The notes under the pieces: generated by a model
Database searches by the model: none
Told to the model about the DNA's origin: nothing
Seen by the model: the letters and a program-made list of their open reading frames with translations, nothing else
Position numbers and translations under genes: made by a program
Assembly (NCBI GenBank): GCA_965224515.1
Contig: OZ245051.1
Span: forward strand, 2,852,001 to 2,916,000
Direction of reading: 5' to 3'
Origin: Sedimenticola_A sp040506425
GTDB taxonomy: Bacteria; Pseudomonadota; Gammaproteobacteria; Chromatiales; Chromatiaceae
DNA: 64,000 bases
Shown: positions 25,406 through 34,841 of the stretch, piece by piece
Layout: every line of letters begins with the position of its first letter
Numbering within the stretch: position 1 is the first letter of the stretch

Positions 25406-27928
25406 ATGTCAGAAATCGATAAACTTCCGGTTCTTGAAGTACTGGATCAACTGAAGTCGGCCCTGGGCGGGGCTGCATCGGTTGTGCTCTCAGCCCCGCC
25501 TGGTTCGGGCAAAACCACCCTGGTACCCCTTGAGTTACTGGACGAGCCCTGGCTGGATGGGTTGAAGATCCTGGTGCTGGAACCGCGCAGGCTTGCGGCA
25601 AGGGCTTCAGCACTTCGCATGGCTCAGCTTCTTGGTGAGAAGGTGGGGCAGCGGGTCGGCTACAGGGTCCGCTTTGACAACTGCGTTTCAAAGCAGACAC
25701 GTATCGAGGTGGTGACCGAGGGTATTCTCACCCGCAGGCTGCAGCAGGATCCGGAGCTGGAAGGCGTCGGGCTGGTTATTTTCGACGAGTTCCACGAACG
25801 GAGTCTGCACGCTGACCTGGCCCTTGCTCTCTGTAGTGATGTTCAGATGGGGTTGCGTGATGATCTGCGATTGCTGGTGATGTCGGCAACCCTGGATACA
25901 GGGAGGATATCAACCCTGCTTGGCGATGCTCCGGTGATTACGGGGGAGGGTCGTACCTATCCTGTCGATATCAATTACCTGGATAAACGCGCTGAGGGAC
26001 CGATTGCAACAGTCACTGTCAACGCCGTGCTACGTGCGCTGGCGAACGGGACGGGTGATATTCTGGTATTTCTGCCAGGTACCGGTGAGATCCGTCAGGC
26101 AGAGAAGTTGCTACATGATCACGTGGATAAAGATACCGTTATCTGCGCGCTCTACGGCGATCTGTCCAAAGAGGCCCAGGATCGGGCCATTCTTCCCGAC
26201 CCCGGAGGTAAACGCCGGGTGGTGCTGGCCACCTCCATTGCTGAGACCAGCCTCACAATCGAGGGGATTACCACGGTTGTCGACAGCGGCTGGTCCAGGC
26301 TGCCCAGGTTTGATCCCAACAGTGGCCTGACACGGCTGCAGACCCAACGGGTATCCCTGGCCTCCGCGGACCAGCGTGCCGGTCGTGCAGGGCGTCTTGG
26401 GCCCGGTGTCGGCTACAGACTTTGGACAGTATCAGAGCACTCGCTGCTGAATGCCCATACACCACCTGAGATTCTTGGTGCCGACCTTGCACAACTCGCT
26501 CTTGAGCTGGCGAACTGGGGGGTTGCTGATCCCGGGGAATTGCGCTGGCTCGATCCACCGCCTAAGGGTGCCTATGCACAGGCAAGAGCGCTGCTGCTTG
26601 ACCTGGAGGCTGTTGATGGAAATGGGCGGCTGACCGAAGCGGGGAAACGCATGGTTGAGATGGCCATGCATCCCAGGCTGGCCCATATGGTCAACCATGC
26701 AAGGCATTGCGGTCAGCTACCACTGGCCGCTGACCTGGCAGCACTTTTGAGCGAGCGGGACCTGCTGAAGCGCGGTCGGGACGCTCTGCCCCTGCCGGTG
26801 GATGTGGATGACAGGCTGCACCTGTTGAGCGCATGGCGGGAGGGTGGACGGAAACCCCTGCCGGGAAGTGACCAGGGGGCGTGTTACCGAATCGAGCAGG
26901 CGAGCAGGCAGTGGCGTCATAAACCCGCGGGGAAAGCGGCTGCCGGGCTTTCTCCATGCTCTACGGGTGAGCTGTTGGGACTGGCCTTTCCCGATCGCAT
27001 TGCAAAATGCAGATCAGGTGGAGGCGATGCCTACCTGCTTGCCGGTGGACGTGGAGCCCGGTTGCCGGAGGGTGACCGGTTGTGTGGTACTCCGTTTCTT
27101 GTCATGGCCCAGCTGGATGCGGGGCGATCAGAGGGCCGGGTGTTTCTGGCCGCTGAGATATCCCTGGATGAGATCAGATCTTCTCACGCCAGGGGCATCG
27201 TTCACGAAGCCCGGGTTGAATGGGACAGGGCAAGTGCTGCCGTGGTTGCAAGGGAAGAGGAGCGCCTGGGCGCCATCGTCCTCTCCTCCAGTGACCTCAA
27301 GAACATAGATGCTGAAAAGCAGCAGCAGGCCATGCTGGAAGGGATCAGGCAGATGGGCCTGGGTGTGCTGCCCTGGGGGCGTGACAGTGAGGAGTGGCTC
27401 AAACGCCTGCGCTTTCTCAGGCAGTGGCAACCTGACCAGGGCTGGCCGGATGTGTCGGACCAGGGGTTGATGGCCACGTGTGAACAGTGGCTGGGACCTT
27501 ACCTGAACGGTATGAGTCGCAGGGGTCACCTTAAGCGTCTCGATATGAAAGCGGTGCTGGAGAGTCTGCTTGATTGGGAGCACCGGCAGTTGATGGATAA
27601 GCTGGCGCCTACACATATCCAGGTGCCCAGCGGTTCACGCAAGCGTATTGATTATATTGAAGATGGCACTCCGGTGCTTGCAGTAAAACTGCAGGAGATG
27701 TTCGGCCTTGAGGACACGCCGGCTATCTGCGGGGGCAAGGTCGCCCTGCAGTTGCACCTGCTTTCACCCGCCCAGCGTCCGATCCAGGTAACCCAGGACC
27801 TGCGAGGTTTCTGGGAGCGCACCTACCAGGAGGTGAAGAAGGAGCTGAAAGGGCGATACCCCAAACACTACTGGCCCGATGACCCCTGGTCTGCGGTGGC
27901 CACGGCCAGGGTCAGGCCTAAAAACTAA
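25406..27928 (+). CDS. hrpB: ATP-dependent helicase HrpB
   Basis: HrpB is a DEAH-box helicase of uncertain physiological role in bacteria. From ATG 25406 it has 840 residues. Motif I is SAPPGSGKTTLVPLELL, motif II DEFHERSLHADLAL (the DEFH variant typical of HrpB), motif III VMSATLDTG, and motif VI ADQRAGRAGRLGPGVGYRLW. The long C-terminal HrpB domain includes the family end block CGGKVALQLHLLSPAQRPIQ and DLRGFWERTYQEVKKELKGR. The frame is open to a GTG at 25379, but the later ATG aligns better with known HrpB; neither has a strong ribosome-binding site. It converges on mobA. Confidence 0.95.
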   Translation: MSEIDKLPVLEVLDQLKSALGGAASVVLSAPPGSGKTTLVPLELLDEPWLDGLKILVLEPRRLAARASALRMAQLLGEKVGQRVGYRVRFDNCVSKQTRIEVVTEGILTRRLQQDPELEGVGLVIFDEFHERSLHADLALALCSDVQMGLRDDLRLLVMSATLDTGRISTLLGDAPVITGEGRTYPVDINYLDKRAEGPIATVTVNAVLRALANGTGDILVFLPGTGEIRQAEKLLHDHVDKDTVICALYGDLSKEAQDRAILPDPGGKRRVVLATSIAETSLTIEGITTVVDSGWSRLPRFDPNSGLTRLQTQRVSLASADQRAGRAGRLGPGVGYRLWTVSEHSLLNAHTPPEILGADLAQLALELANWGVADPGELRWLDPPPKGAYAQARALLLDLEAVDGNGRLTEAGKRMVEMAMHPRLAHMVNHARHCGQLPLAADLAALLSERDLLKRGRDALPLPVDVDDRLHLLSAWREGGRKPLPGSDQGACYRIEQASRQWRHKPAGKAAAGLSPCSTGELLGLAFPDRIAKCRSGGGDAYLLAGGRGARLPEGDRLCGTPFLVMAQLDAGRSEGRVFLAAEISLDEIRSSHARGIVHEARVEWDRASAAVVAREEERLGAIVLSSSDLKNIDAEKQQQAMLEGIRQMGLGVLPWGRDSEEWLKRLRFLRQWQPDQGWPDVSDQGLMATCEQWLGPYLNGMSRRGHLKRLDMKAVLESLLDWEHRQLMDKLAPTHIQVPSGSRKRIDYIEDGTPVLAVKLQEMFGLEDTPAICGGKVALQLHLLSPAQRPIQVTQDLRGFWERTYQEVKKELKGRYPKHYWPDDPWSAVATARVRPKN

Positions 27929-27988
27929 GAGAGCTACAGGGCGAGGGCGGATTATCCCGGAACCTTGGAAACACTGCTCCCCGGGCGG

Positions 27989-28588
27989 TCAGCTCTTACG
28001 TAAAATCTCTTCCACCCGCACTTTCTCTTCCGGGGTGTTGACGTTGATAAAGGCATCCGGGTGATCTGAAAAGTCTGCGATGGCCAGTTTCTGAGAACCC
28101 AGCCAGAGCTGCAGTTTGCGCTCGCCGGATTTGAGGTACTCATTGATACTGGTTACCACCCGGCGGTGGAACAGTCCGAAAACAGGCTGTTTACGGTCGC
28201 CGTCATGGGCAACACAGATATCGGCATCAGCCTGGTCCATCCCCTCTGCGAGGCGTTGTGCCAGGTCGTCGGGAAGCCAGGGGCCGTCACAGGGTACCGT
28301 CATCACCAACTCGGTGTCGGCCTGATCGATAGCGGCAGCAATGCCGGCAAGAGGCCCGGCATAATCAGCCACTGAGTCTTCGAACACGGGGTAGCCGTAT
28401 TCCTCGTACTGAGCCTGGCTGCGGTTGGCATTGATGAGCAGTTTATCAACCTGGGGCGAGAGGGCCTGAATGACATACTCGATCATCGGTCGTCCGGCCA
28501 GTGATATGAGACCTTTGTCCTGTCCACCCATTCTCCGGGCTTGCCCTCCGGCCAGGATTACGCCGGTTATCTTGTTTTCCAGGTCCAA
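27989..28588 (-). CDS. mobA: Molybdenum cofactor guanylyltransferase MobA
   Basis: MobA adds GMP to molybdopterin to make the MGD cofactor of DMSO-reductase-family enzymes. The 199-residue protein has the nucleotidyltransferase opening GVILAGGQARRMGGQDKGLI, the metal-binding region TVPCDGPWLPDDLAQRL and the DPDAFINVNTPEE-like ending (DHPDAFINVNTPEEKVR). The start is TTG at 28588, with GGAG six bases upstream; no ATG is available in the right place. Its presence implies molybdoenzymes elsewhere in the genome. The hybrid kinase gene ends 43 bases upstream of this start on the same strand. Confidence 0.95.
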   Translation of the reverse strand: MDLENKITGVILAGGQARRMGGQDKGLISLAGRPMIEYVIQALSPQVDKLLINANRSQAQYEEYGYPVFEDSVADYAGPLAGIAAAIDQADTELVMTVPCDGPWLPDDLAQRLAEGMDQADADICVAHDGDRKQPVFGLFHRRVVTSINEYLKSGERKLQLWLGSQKLAIADFSDHPDAFINVNTPEEKVRVEEILRKS

Positions 28589-28631
28589 TGAAAACTCCAG
28601 GGAAGAAAAGAATCGCGGTGATTATAAGCGG

Positions 28632-31130
28632 TTATTGCTCCGGATCAGTAGTTGTTTCTGACTCATCCGGTGTTAGCCCCATCTTGTTTCTCAGAACCTC
28701 AATGCTGGTGTCAAAGCACCCTTTCAATGATGAGATAAGACCGAGTCCGTTTGCTGTGAAGGTGTCAACCGAGGCACTTTCCACCTCGCTGGAGAGCCGC
28801 TGCAGCTGAATCAGTCCAAGGTTGGCCGCAGATCCTTTCAGGGCGTGGGCCAACCTGGTGTAAGCCTGAAATTCATTGTTTTCATGAGCACTGCTCATAT
28901 TGGAGAAAATGCTCTCAGCATCCTGTTTAAAACTGGCTAGAAGAATTAACAGGAAATCCTTATTCGGAGCCAGATCGATCACGCTCTTCACTATGAACTG
29001 ATCAATCAATGGAGCCGTTTCTGCCCGGGGTGGCACCGTATCTTCGGGGTTGGTCACGCTGTCTGAGCCGGTAGCCTCACCGATAGCTGAGATCAGCCGG
29101 TTTACCGATACCGGTTTTGTCAGAAAGCGCGTGATACCGATTTGCATGCAGGCATCGCGCATCTCGGTAGTGGCATTGGCGGTCAGCATGATAAAAGGGA
29201 GGCGCTTATCTTCGGGGGTGTTATTGCAATACTGCCGATAGGTGTCCAGGCCGTTGAGAACAGGCATCTGCATATCCAGAATCACCAAGTCATAATCAGC
29301 TGATGCAATGGCATCAAGCACCTCTTGTCCGTTACTCACCAGCTGATAGAGGGCGCCGGTGTGTTCAAGGATTCGCGCCATAATGATGCTGTTGATCTTA
29401 TTGTCTTCAGCTACCAACACCCTGAGCCCAGGTTCAAGAGAGATGTCGGTATTGTCATCCTGGGCGTTATCAGCCCCGTGTATATTTACCGGCAGTCGTG
29501 CATGAAGGGCATTGAACAGATGAGGTTTCTTAAGAGATGCCTTGAGCCTGTGAATATAGTAAGGCGTTGCCTCAGGAGGCGGTTCCTTTTCATCCTGGTT
29601 GCCGGCGATGAGTATATCGGTACCCATCATGGTATGTAACGAAGAGAGGTTCTCCATGACGGGGTGATCAAGGGGGAACCCGTCGATAATGAGGATATCG
29701 AAGACCGGTTTCTCTGCCGCCATTCTCTCCAGGGCAGAGTCGAGATCGTGGATATCGGTAAAAGGAACCCCCCAGCCTTTCAGACTGTGGGAAATATCCG
29801 TAATCTCTTGGTCCGGGGGAGTCAGCCTGAGGACACGGCAACGCCTGATGTCGACCATGTCCAGTTCATCAACCAGGTCATCCTGCTGCCGGAAACCAAG
29901 GTCAAACCAGAACCTGCTACCCATTCCCGGCTCGCTCTCCAGGTTGATATTACCACCCATCTTTTCCACCAGGTGGCTTGCTATGCTGATTCCGAGCCCT
30001 GTTCCATCGTAACGCCGGGTAACACTCTCATCTGCCTGGGCAAAAGTCTCGAAAATTGATTTCTGAGCCGTTTCGGAAATACCGATACCGGTATCCGACA
30101 CTTCAAACCTGATCCGGCTCGTATCCCCATCATTCCCGAGGTGTTTGCATAGAAGGCGGACCATGCCTGTCTCTGTGAACTTCAAACCATTATCGACCAG
30201 GTTCATCAGGGCTTGGTTTAAATGCTGGGGGTCTCCGGTAAGCCTGAAGGGAATCCGGTGGTCAAAATGGCATGTAAGTAACAGGCCCTTGTCCCTGGCC
30301 TTTCCGGACATCATATGAATGGAGCGGTTGATCACTCCGTGAAGGTCGAATTCCTTGTGCTCAATGGGAAGAGTTCCAGCCTCGAGGTTGGAGAAATCAA
30401 GTACATTCTCGGCAAGACCAAGAAGCTTCCGGCCGGATTCATTGATTGTGTCTGCGATCTCCTTTTCACGTGTGCCCAGCCTGCAAGACTTGAGCAGTTC
30501 ACTCATGCTTATGATGCCGTTGAGAGGCGTGCGGATCTCGTGGGTCATACGCGAAATGAACTCGCTTTTGACGCGACTGCTCAGTTGGGCACGCTCCCGC
30601 TCAAAGTTGAGTTGCCTGGTGAGTGCGGCGGCATAGGCGGGAAGAATCGCCAGGCCCATCAGCAGTCCGATACCAAGTTCCAGGTGCTGCTGCCAGAAAG
30701 GGGTTAACAGCAGTACCGTGGCGAAGCAGGTAATTGAGGCAGCGGTCGCTGTCCAGAGGTATTTTTCACCATATCTGAATCCGTTGCCGAAGATGATCCA
30801 GAGATAGAAGGGATACCACGGCGCGGTTGACTCACCAAGCACCAACAGGGCCGCAGAGAGCATGACATTGTCGAGGATTATCCCTGCAATCCTACGCGGT
30901 GGTTTGCGGTTTGGGTCAGCCAGTATATGCAGGAAAATCAGGCTTGCAGCGAAGGTGTAGATGAAGACGGCCGTGCGTATGGTATCCCACAATGCCGGTG
31001 GGAACTGGGCCCGGGTGCCGACCAGGTAGATATAAAGACTGAATGCGGCGATTACGCAAAAGCGAACAAGCGCCTGTTGATGCTCGTTGTCCGTCCGCGC
31101 CTTCAGTCTTTCTGCAAGCCCTCGAAACAT
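28632..31130 (-). CDS. RpfC-like hybrid sensor histidine kinase with receiver and HPt domains
   Basis: An 832-residue membrane phosphorelay protein. Five or more transmembrane helices occupy about residues 22-172, with almost no periplasmic domain. The HisKA H-box follows (FISRMTHEIRTPLNGI, His197), then HATPase_c with DTGIGIS and DGTGLGISIAS. A degenerate receiver-like region (about 445-540) keeps ILIIDGFPL. A canonical receiver has its phosphoacceptor Asp in VILDMQMPVLNG, near residue 617. A C-terminal HPt domain has its His in AHALKGSAANLG, near residue 760. The plan matches Xanthomonas RpfC, which senses diffusible fatty acids. No rpfF or rpfG is adjacent, so the ligand and partner are unknown. 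Confidence 0.9.
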   Translation of the reverse strand: MFRGLAERLKARTDNEHQQALVRFCVIAAFSLYIYLVGTRAQFPPALWDTIRTAVFIYTFAASLIFLHILADPNRKPPRRIAGIILDNVMLSAALLVLGESTAPWYPFYLWIIFGNGFRYGEKYLWTATAASITCFATVLLLTPFWQQHLELGIGLLMGLAILPAYAAALTRQLNFERERAQLSSRVKSEFISRMTHEIRTPLNGIISMSELLKSCRLGTREKEIADTINESGRKLLGLAENVLDFSNLEAGTLPIEHKEFDLHGVINRSIHMMSGKARDKGLLLTCHFDHRIPFRLTGDPQHLNQALMNLVDNGLKFTETGMVRLLCKHLGNDGDTSRIRFEVSDTGIGISETAQKSIFETFAQADESVTRRYDGTGLGISIASHLVEKMGGNINLESEPGMGSRFWFDLGFRQQDDLVDELDMVDIRRCRVLRLTPPDQEITDISHSLKGWGVPFTDIHDLDSALERMAAEKPVFDILIIDGFPLDHPVMENLSSLHTMMGTDILIAGNQDEKEPPPEATPYYIHRLKASLKKPHLFNALHARLPVNIHGADNAQDDNTDISLEPGLRVLVAEDNKINSIIMARILEHTGALYQLVSNGQEVLDAIASADYDLVILDMQMPVLNGLDTYRQYCNNTPEDKRLPFIMLTANATTEMRDACMQIGITRFLTKPVSVNRLISAIGEATGSDSVTNPEDTVPPRAETAPLIDQFIVKSVIDLAPNKDFLLILLASFKQDAESIFSNMSSAHENNEFQAYTRLAHALKGSAANLGLIQLQRLSSEVESASVDTFTANGLGLISSLKGCFDTSIEVLRNKMGLTPDESETTTDPEQ

Positions 31131-31183
31131 AGTGTTCGATCGGCATGGCCTGAACGGAGGTTATCCGTCCAGGCCGTACCGGC

Positions 31184-31801
31184 TTAAAGCGCCAGGTCCC
31201 GTACGCTCGCCGCGCAGAACGCCTTCTTGAAATCTTCGTAATCGTTCACCACAGGGTACTGGGGGAACTCGTCGATAACATTCTGAGGTGGGCGGAACAG
31301 AATGCCGGCATCCGCTTCAGCCAGCATGGTTGTGTCATTGTAGGAGTCACCGGCAGCAATGATCCGGTAATAGAGGCTCTTCAGGGCCAGTACGGACTGG
31401 CGCTTTGGGTTGCTCTGGCGGATGTGGTAATCGGTGACAAAACCCTGGTTGTCGACGCTGAGTTTGTGACAGAGCAGGGTGGGGTGGCCGAGCTGGGCCA
31501 TCAGGGGGGCGGCAAATTCATAAAATGTATCTGACAGAATCACCACTTGAAAGCGTTCACGCAGCCAGTTCAGGAATTCCCCCGCACCTTCAAGGGGACC
31601 CATACCATCGATCACTTCCTGGATATCGGGCAGGCCGAGCTTGTGCTCCTTGAGGATATTCAGGCGCTGGGTCATCAGCACATCATAATCAGGGATATCG
31701 CGAGTGGTGGCGCGCAATTCATCTATTCCGGTACGTTCCGCAAAGTTGATCCAGATCTCGGGGATCAGGACACCCTCCAGGTCTAAACATGCAATTTCCA
31801 C
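31184..31801 (-). CDS. thrH: Phosphoserine phosphatase / homoserine phosphotransferase ThrH
   Basis: ThrH is a HAD-family enzyme that can dephosphorylate phosphoserine and transfer the phosphate to homoserine. The 205-residue length matches P. aeruginosa ThrH. The nucleophile motif is DLEGVLIPEIWINFAERTG, in which the usual DxDGT reads DLEGV as in ThrH proteins. Motif II lies in VVILSDTFYEF, and motif III/IV is AAGDSYNDTTMLAEADAGIL. The start is GTG at 31801, with GGAGAG upstream. It diverges from the TusA-like gene. Confidence 0.94.
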   Translation of the reverse strand: MEIACLDLEGVLIPEIWINFAERTGIDELRATTRDIPDYDVLMTQRLNILKEHKLGLPDIQEVIDGMGPLEGAGEFLNWLRERFQVVILSDTFYEFAAPLMAQLGHPTLLCHKLSVDNQGFVTDYHIRQSNPKRQSVLALKSLYYRIIAAGDSYNDTTMLAEADAGILFRPPQNVIDEFPQYPVVNDYEDFKKAFCAASVRDLAL

Positions 31802-32039
31802 TCAAGCTCTCCAATCAATAGTTGTGCAAACGGTTGCCATCAAGGGCCTTGTCAGCCCGGTATCTGAAGGGGACATAGGATACTACACACAGCAGGCCGG
31901 GTGCAGACATGCCGTGGCATTGATGGCGATTAACAAGCAAAACACAAGGTATAAAAATAACTATTGCATATATAACCAAAAGAAATATCATTGGGCGTTC
32001 CGGATAGATTTGTAGAGTTTGGTTTCAGGAGATCGACAA

Positions 32040-32303
32040 ATGGGAAATGCGGCAGAGGAAATAGATCAGGACAAGGGCTACCATGAGCTACTGGACGTAA
32101 CCGGTCTCTCGTGCCCCTTGCCTGTGCTTAAGAGCAAGGCTCAACTGGCCAGGATGGAACGCGGGCAGGTGCTCAAGGTGATGGCCACCCACCCCGACTC
32201 CCAGAAAGAGTTCCCCTCCCTGTGCCGCCTGCCGGGGCTGGACCTCGTTGCCACCAGCGTCGATGACGGTGTTTACACCTTCTGGGTTCAGAAAACCCTC
32301 TGA
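32040..32303 (+). CDS. TusA/SirA-like sulfurtransferase
   Basis: TusA-family proteins carry persulfide sulfur on one cysteine, in tRNA thiolation or in dissimilatory sulfur oxidation. The 87-residue protein has the family signature DVTGLSCPLPVLKSKAQLA with the acceptor Cys of CPxP at about residue 25. It continues with LKVMATHPDSQKEFPSLCR. ATG 32040 follows AGGAGAT with normal spacing; a GTG at 32019 would add seven residues and lacks this site. No dsr, rhd or hdr genes are adjacent, so I leave the symbol blank. Confidence 0.92.
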   Translation: MGNAAEEIDQDKGYHELLDVTGLSCPLPVLKSKAQLARMERGQVLKVMATHPDSQKEFPSLCRLPGLDLVATSVDDGVYTFWVQKTL

Positions 32304-32358
32304 TTGATTATTCCTGATGGGGGCGGGTTGAATATCGGTTTCAATCCAATGTTTCCCG

Positions 32359-32823
32359 TCAGGGCAAGGGCAGCGCGGTTCTCGCCACTACCTGGCGCAT
32401 CACGAAGCTTGAGTGCACACCCGTCACCCCCTCTATGCGGGTGATTTTGTTCAGCAACAGCTCCTGGTAGGCCTCCATATCCTTGACCACCACTTTCAGC
32501 TGGTAGTCTGCATCCTGGCCGGTGATCAACAGGCATTCAAGCACCTCGGGCAAGGCGCTAACCGTCGCATCGAAATTGGCAAAGCGTTCCGGTGTGTGGC
32601 GGTCCATGGAGATATGGATCAGCGCAAACAGGGTCAGGCCCAGCTTTTGGGCGTCCACCATGGCACGGTAACCACTGATCAGCCCGCTCTCCTCCAATGC
32701 GCGCACCCGGCGCAGACAGGGTGACTGGGAGAGGCCAATGCGCTCGGCCAGCTCCTGGTTGCTGATGCGCCCCTCATGCTGAAGTATCTCCAGTATCCGC
32801 CGATCAAAGCCGTCGAGTTCCAT
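32359..32823 (-). CDS. Lrp/AsnC family transcriptional regulator
   Basis: A 154-residue regulator with an N-terminal helix-turn-helix (about 5-55: DGFDRRILEILQHEGRISNQ and ELAERIGLSQSPCLRRVRAL) and a C-terminal RAM ligand-binding domain (about 65-145: VLECLLITGQDADYQLKVVV). This is the standard Lrp layout. It is divergent from leuA across an AT-rich gap of 287 bases, so control of leuA and leucine feedback is likely but inferred. Confidence 0.93.
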   Translation of the reverse strand: MELDGFDRRILEILQHEGRISNQELAERIGLSQSPCLRRVRALEESGLISGYRAMVDAQKLGLTLFALIHISMDRHTPERFANFDATVSALPEVLECLLITGQDADYQLKVVVKDMEAYQELLLNKITRIEGVTGVHSSFVMRQVVARTALPLP

Positions 32824-33110
32824 TGGATGTCCTAAAATTCAATAGATAAGGCAAAATATAGCTTATAAATAATATATGTAGCAATTAAATGTCAATATTA
32901 GGCTAAATAGGCGCAACAACGCAATTATATTTCACCGGTTTTGACGTAATCTATCACTGTCCGTTACCCACGGGCGATCAGCTCCCTGTTTACCCTGCAG
33001 GGCGCGGTATAAAAGCCGGACCCAAAAGGATCGGCAGGGCCAGAACATCTACCCGATGCGTGCCCGGTTTCCGTTTCGTACGGTTTTTAAATTATTTGAA
33101 GGAGTGACCT
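32824..33110. promoter_or_regulatory. Divergent Lrp-type regulator / leuA control region
   Basis: This 287-base gap separates the Lrp/AsnC-type gene from leuA. Its regulator-proximal half is very AT-rich (32835-32935), unlike the flanking genes, as is common at Lrp-bound promoters. A weak -35-like TTGACG starts at about 32940. AAGGAG at 33099-33104 serves the leuA GTG start. No leader peptide rich in leucine codons was found. Confidence 0.4.
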
Positions 33111-34778
33111 GTGAAAGCGTTTGACCACCAAAAATATCGCCCGGCACCGGCTGTTGTACTGCGCAACCGCCAGTGGCCCGACCGCGTCATCGAAAAGGCT
33201 CCCCGTTGGGCCAGCGTCGATCTGCGTGATGGCAACCAGGCGCTGCTGGAGCCCATGAACGTTGAACAGAAACGACGTCTCTGGCACCTGCTGGTCAAAC
33301 TCGGCTTCAAAGAGATCGAGATCGGATTCCCCTCTGCCAGCCAGCCGGACTACGATTTTGTACGCTGGCTCATCGACGAGGAGCAGATCCCCGAAGATGT
33401 CACCGTACAGGCACTGGTGCAGGCCCGTGAGGATCTCATTGTGCGTACCTTCGAAGCCTTGAAAGGTGTCAGGCGTGCCATTGTTCACGTCTATAACTCC
33501 ACATCCACCGTGCAGCGTGAACGCGTGTTCGGCAAGGGGCGTGACGGCATTACCGACATTGCCCGACATGGCGCTGAAATGCTTCAGCGCGAGGCTGCCA
33601 AACATCCCCAGACAGAGTGGGTTTTCCAATACTCTCCCGAGAGCTTTACCGGTACCGAGATGGACTATGCGGTGGAGGTCTGTGAGGCGGTGATCGATGT
33701 CTGGCAGCCAACACCGGAGAAGCCCTGCATTATCAATCTGCCTGCCACGGTGGAGTCCACAACACCCAACGTCTTCGCCGACCAGGTTGAGTACTTCTCC
33801 ACACATATCAGTCGCAGGGAGAGTATCGTGCTTTCGATACATGCCCATAACGATCGAGGCTGTGCCGTGGGCGCATCGGAGCTTGCCCTGCTGGCGGGTG
33901 CTGATCGTGTGGAAGGGACCTTGCTCGGTAATGGCGAGCGTACCGGTAACATGGATGTGCTTACCATGGCGATGAATCTCTACAGCCAGGGTATCGATCC
34001 CGAGCTGGATCTCTCCAATCCGGATGAGATCATCCAGGTGGTAACCGAGTGTACAGATATACCAGTACATCCGCGCCACCCCTGGGTTGGTGAACTGGTC
34101 TATACCGCATTTTCAGGCAGCCACCAGGATGCCATCCGAAAGTGCCTGCATCAGCAGCAGCCCGATGAGCCCTGGCAGGTAGCTTACCTGCCTATCGATC
34201 CCAAGGATCTCGGGCGGGACTACCAGGCGGTTATTCGCGTCAACAGCCAGTCCGGCAAGGGCGGCGTGGCCTTTGTTCTGGAACGGGATTACGGCCTCAA
34301 CCTGCCACGCTGGATGCAGGTCGAATTGGCACAGCTGGTACAGGCGGTCAGTGAACAGCAGGCGGGTGAAATTGACAGCGAGACCATCCGAAAACTGTTT
34401 GAGCAACATTTTGTTGCTGACCGTGCTCCGGTTCAGCTCAATGGCTACCGAATCGATCGTGAAGTACATGATGTGATCGAAGCGAACGTGATTATCGATG
34501 GCAAAGAGCAGACCATAAAGGGGGAAGGCGAGGGTGCCATCTCAGCCTTTGTGGATGCCTGGACAGGCATCAGCGGGCAGCATCTCAATGTTGTTGATTA
34601 CAGTGAACACGCCATAGGTGAGGGGACAGATGCAGAAGCCGTGGCTTACGTGCAGATCAATATCGATGGCACCAGGGTATCCGGCGTCTCTTTTGATCAC
34701 GACACGGTCAGCGCATCCCTCAAGGCGGTTCTCTCAGCATTGAACAGGGCACAGCTGCAGCGTAGCCAGGCGGCTTGA
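33111..34778 (+). CDS. leuA: 2-isopropylmalate synthase, yeast type
   Basis: LeuA condenses acetyl-CoA with 2-ketoisovalerate, the first step of leucine synthesis. The 555-residue protein resembles the larger yeast/actinobacterial form rather than the 520-residue E. coli type. It has RAPRWASVDLRDGNQALLEP-like catalytic sequence (metal Asp in DLRDGNQA), IEIGFPSASQPDYDFVR, LSIHAHNDRGCAVGASELAL with the metal-binding HxH, and a C-terminal LeuA regulatory dimer domain (about 420-545). The start is GTG at 33111, with AAGGAG six bases upstream. A terminator-like hairpin separates it from the convergent iron transporter. Confidence 0.95.
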   Translation: MKAFDHQKYRPAPAVVLRNRQWPDRVIEKAPRWASVDLRDGNQALLEPMNVEQKRRLWHLLVKLGFKEIEIGFPSASQPDYDFVRWLIDEEQIPEDVTVQALVQAREDLIVRTFEALKGVRRAIVHVYNSTSTVQRERVFGKGRDGITDIARHGAEMLQREAAKHPQTEWVFQYSPESFTGTEMDYAVEVCEAVIDVWQPTPEKPCIINLPATVESTTPNVFADQVEYFSTHISRRESIVLSIHAHNDRGCAVGASELALLAGADRVEGTLLGNGERTGNMDVLTMAMNLYSQGIDPELDLSNPDEIIQVVTECTDIPVHPRHPWVGELVYTAFSGSHQDAIRKCLHQQQPDEPWQVAYLPIDPKDLGRDYQAVIRVNSQSGKGGVAFVLERDYGLNLPRWMQVELAQLVQAVSEQQAGEIDSETIRKLFEQHFVADRAPVQLNGYRIDREVHDVIEANVIIDGKEQTIKGEGEGAISAFVDAWTGISGQHLNVVDYSEHAIGEGTDAEAVAYVQINIDGTRVSGVSFDHDTVSASLKAVLSALNRAQLQRSQAA

Positions 34779-34800
34779 GCTCGTAGACATGTCTGAAGTA

Positions 34801-34841
34801 GGGGCAATGTCCGGCTACCCGGGCTTTGCCCTTATTTTATA
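34801..34841 (+). terminator. Terminator-like hairpin between leuA and fbpC
   Basis: GGGCAA (34802-34807) pairs with TTGCCC (34826-34831), and an inner CCGG/CCGG pair closes the loop. TTATTTTAT follows. It sits between convergent genes and overlaps the fbpC stop codon. Confidence 0.6.

Noticed and set aside
33087..34079. A 330-residue open frame on the minus strand across leuA
   Set aside because: It is antisense to a well-supported leuA, is rich in His/Gly/Leu without any family feature, and has no ribosome-binding site.
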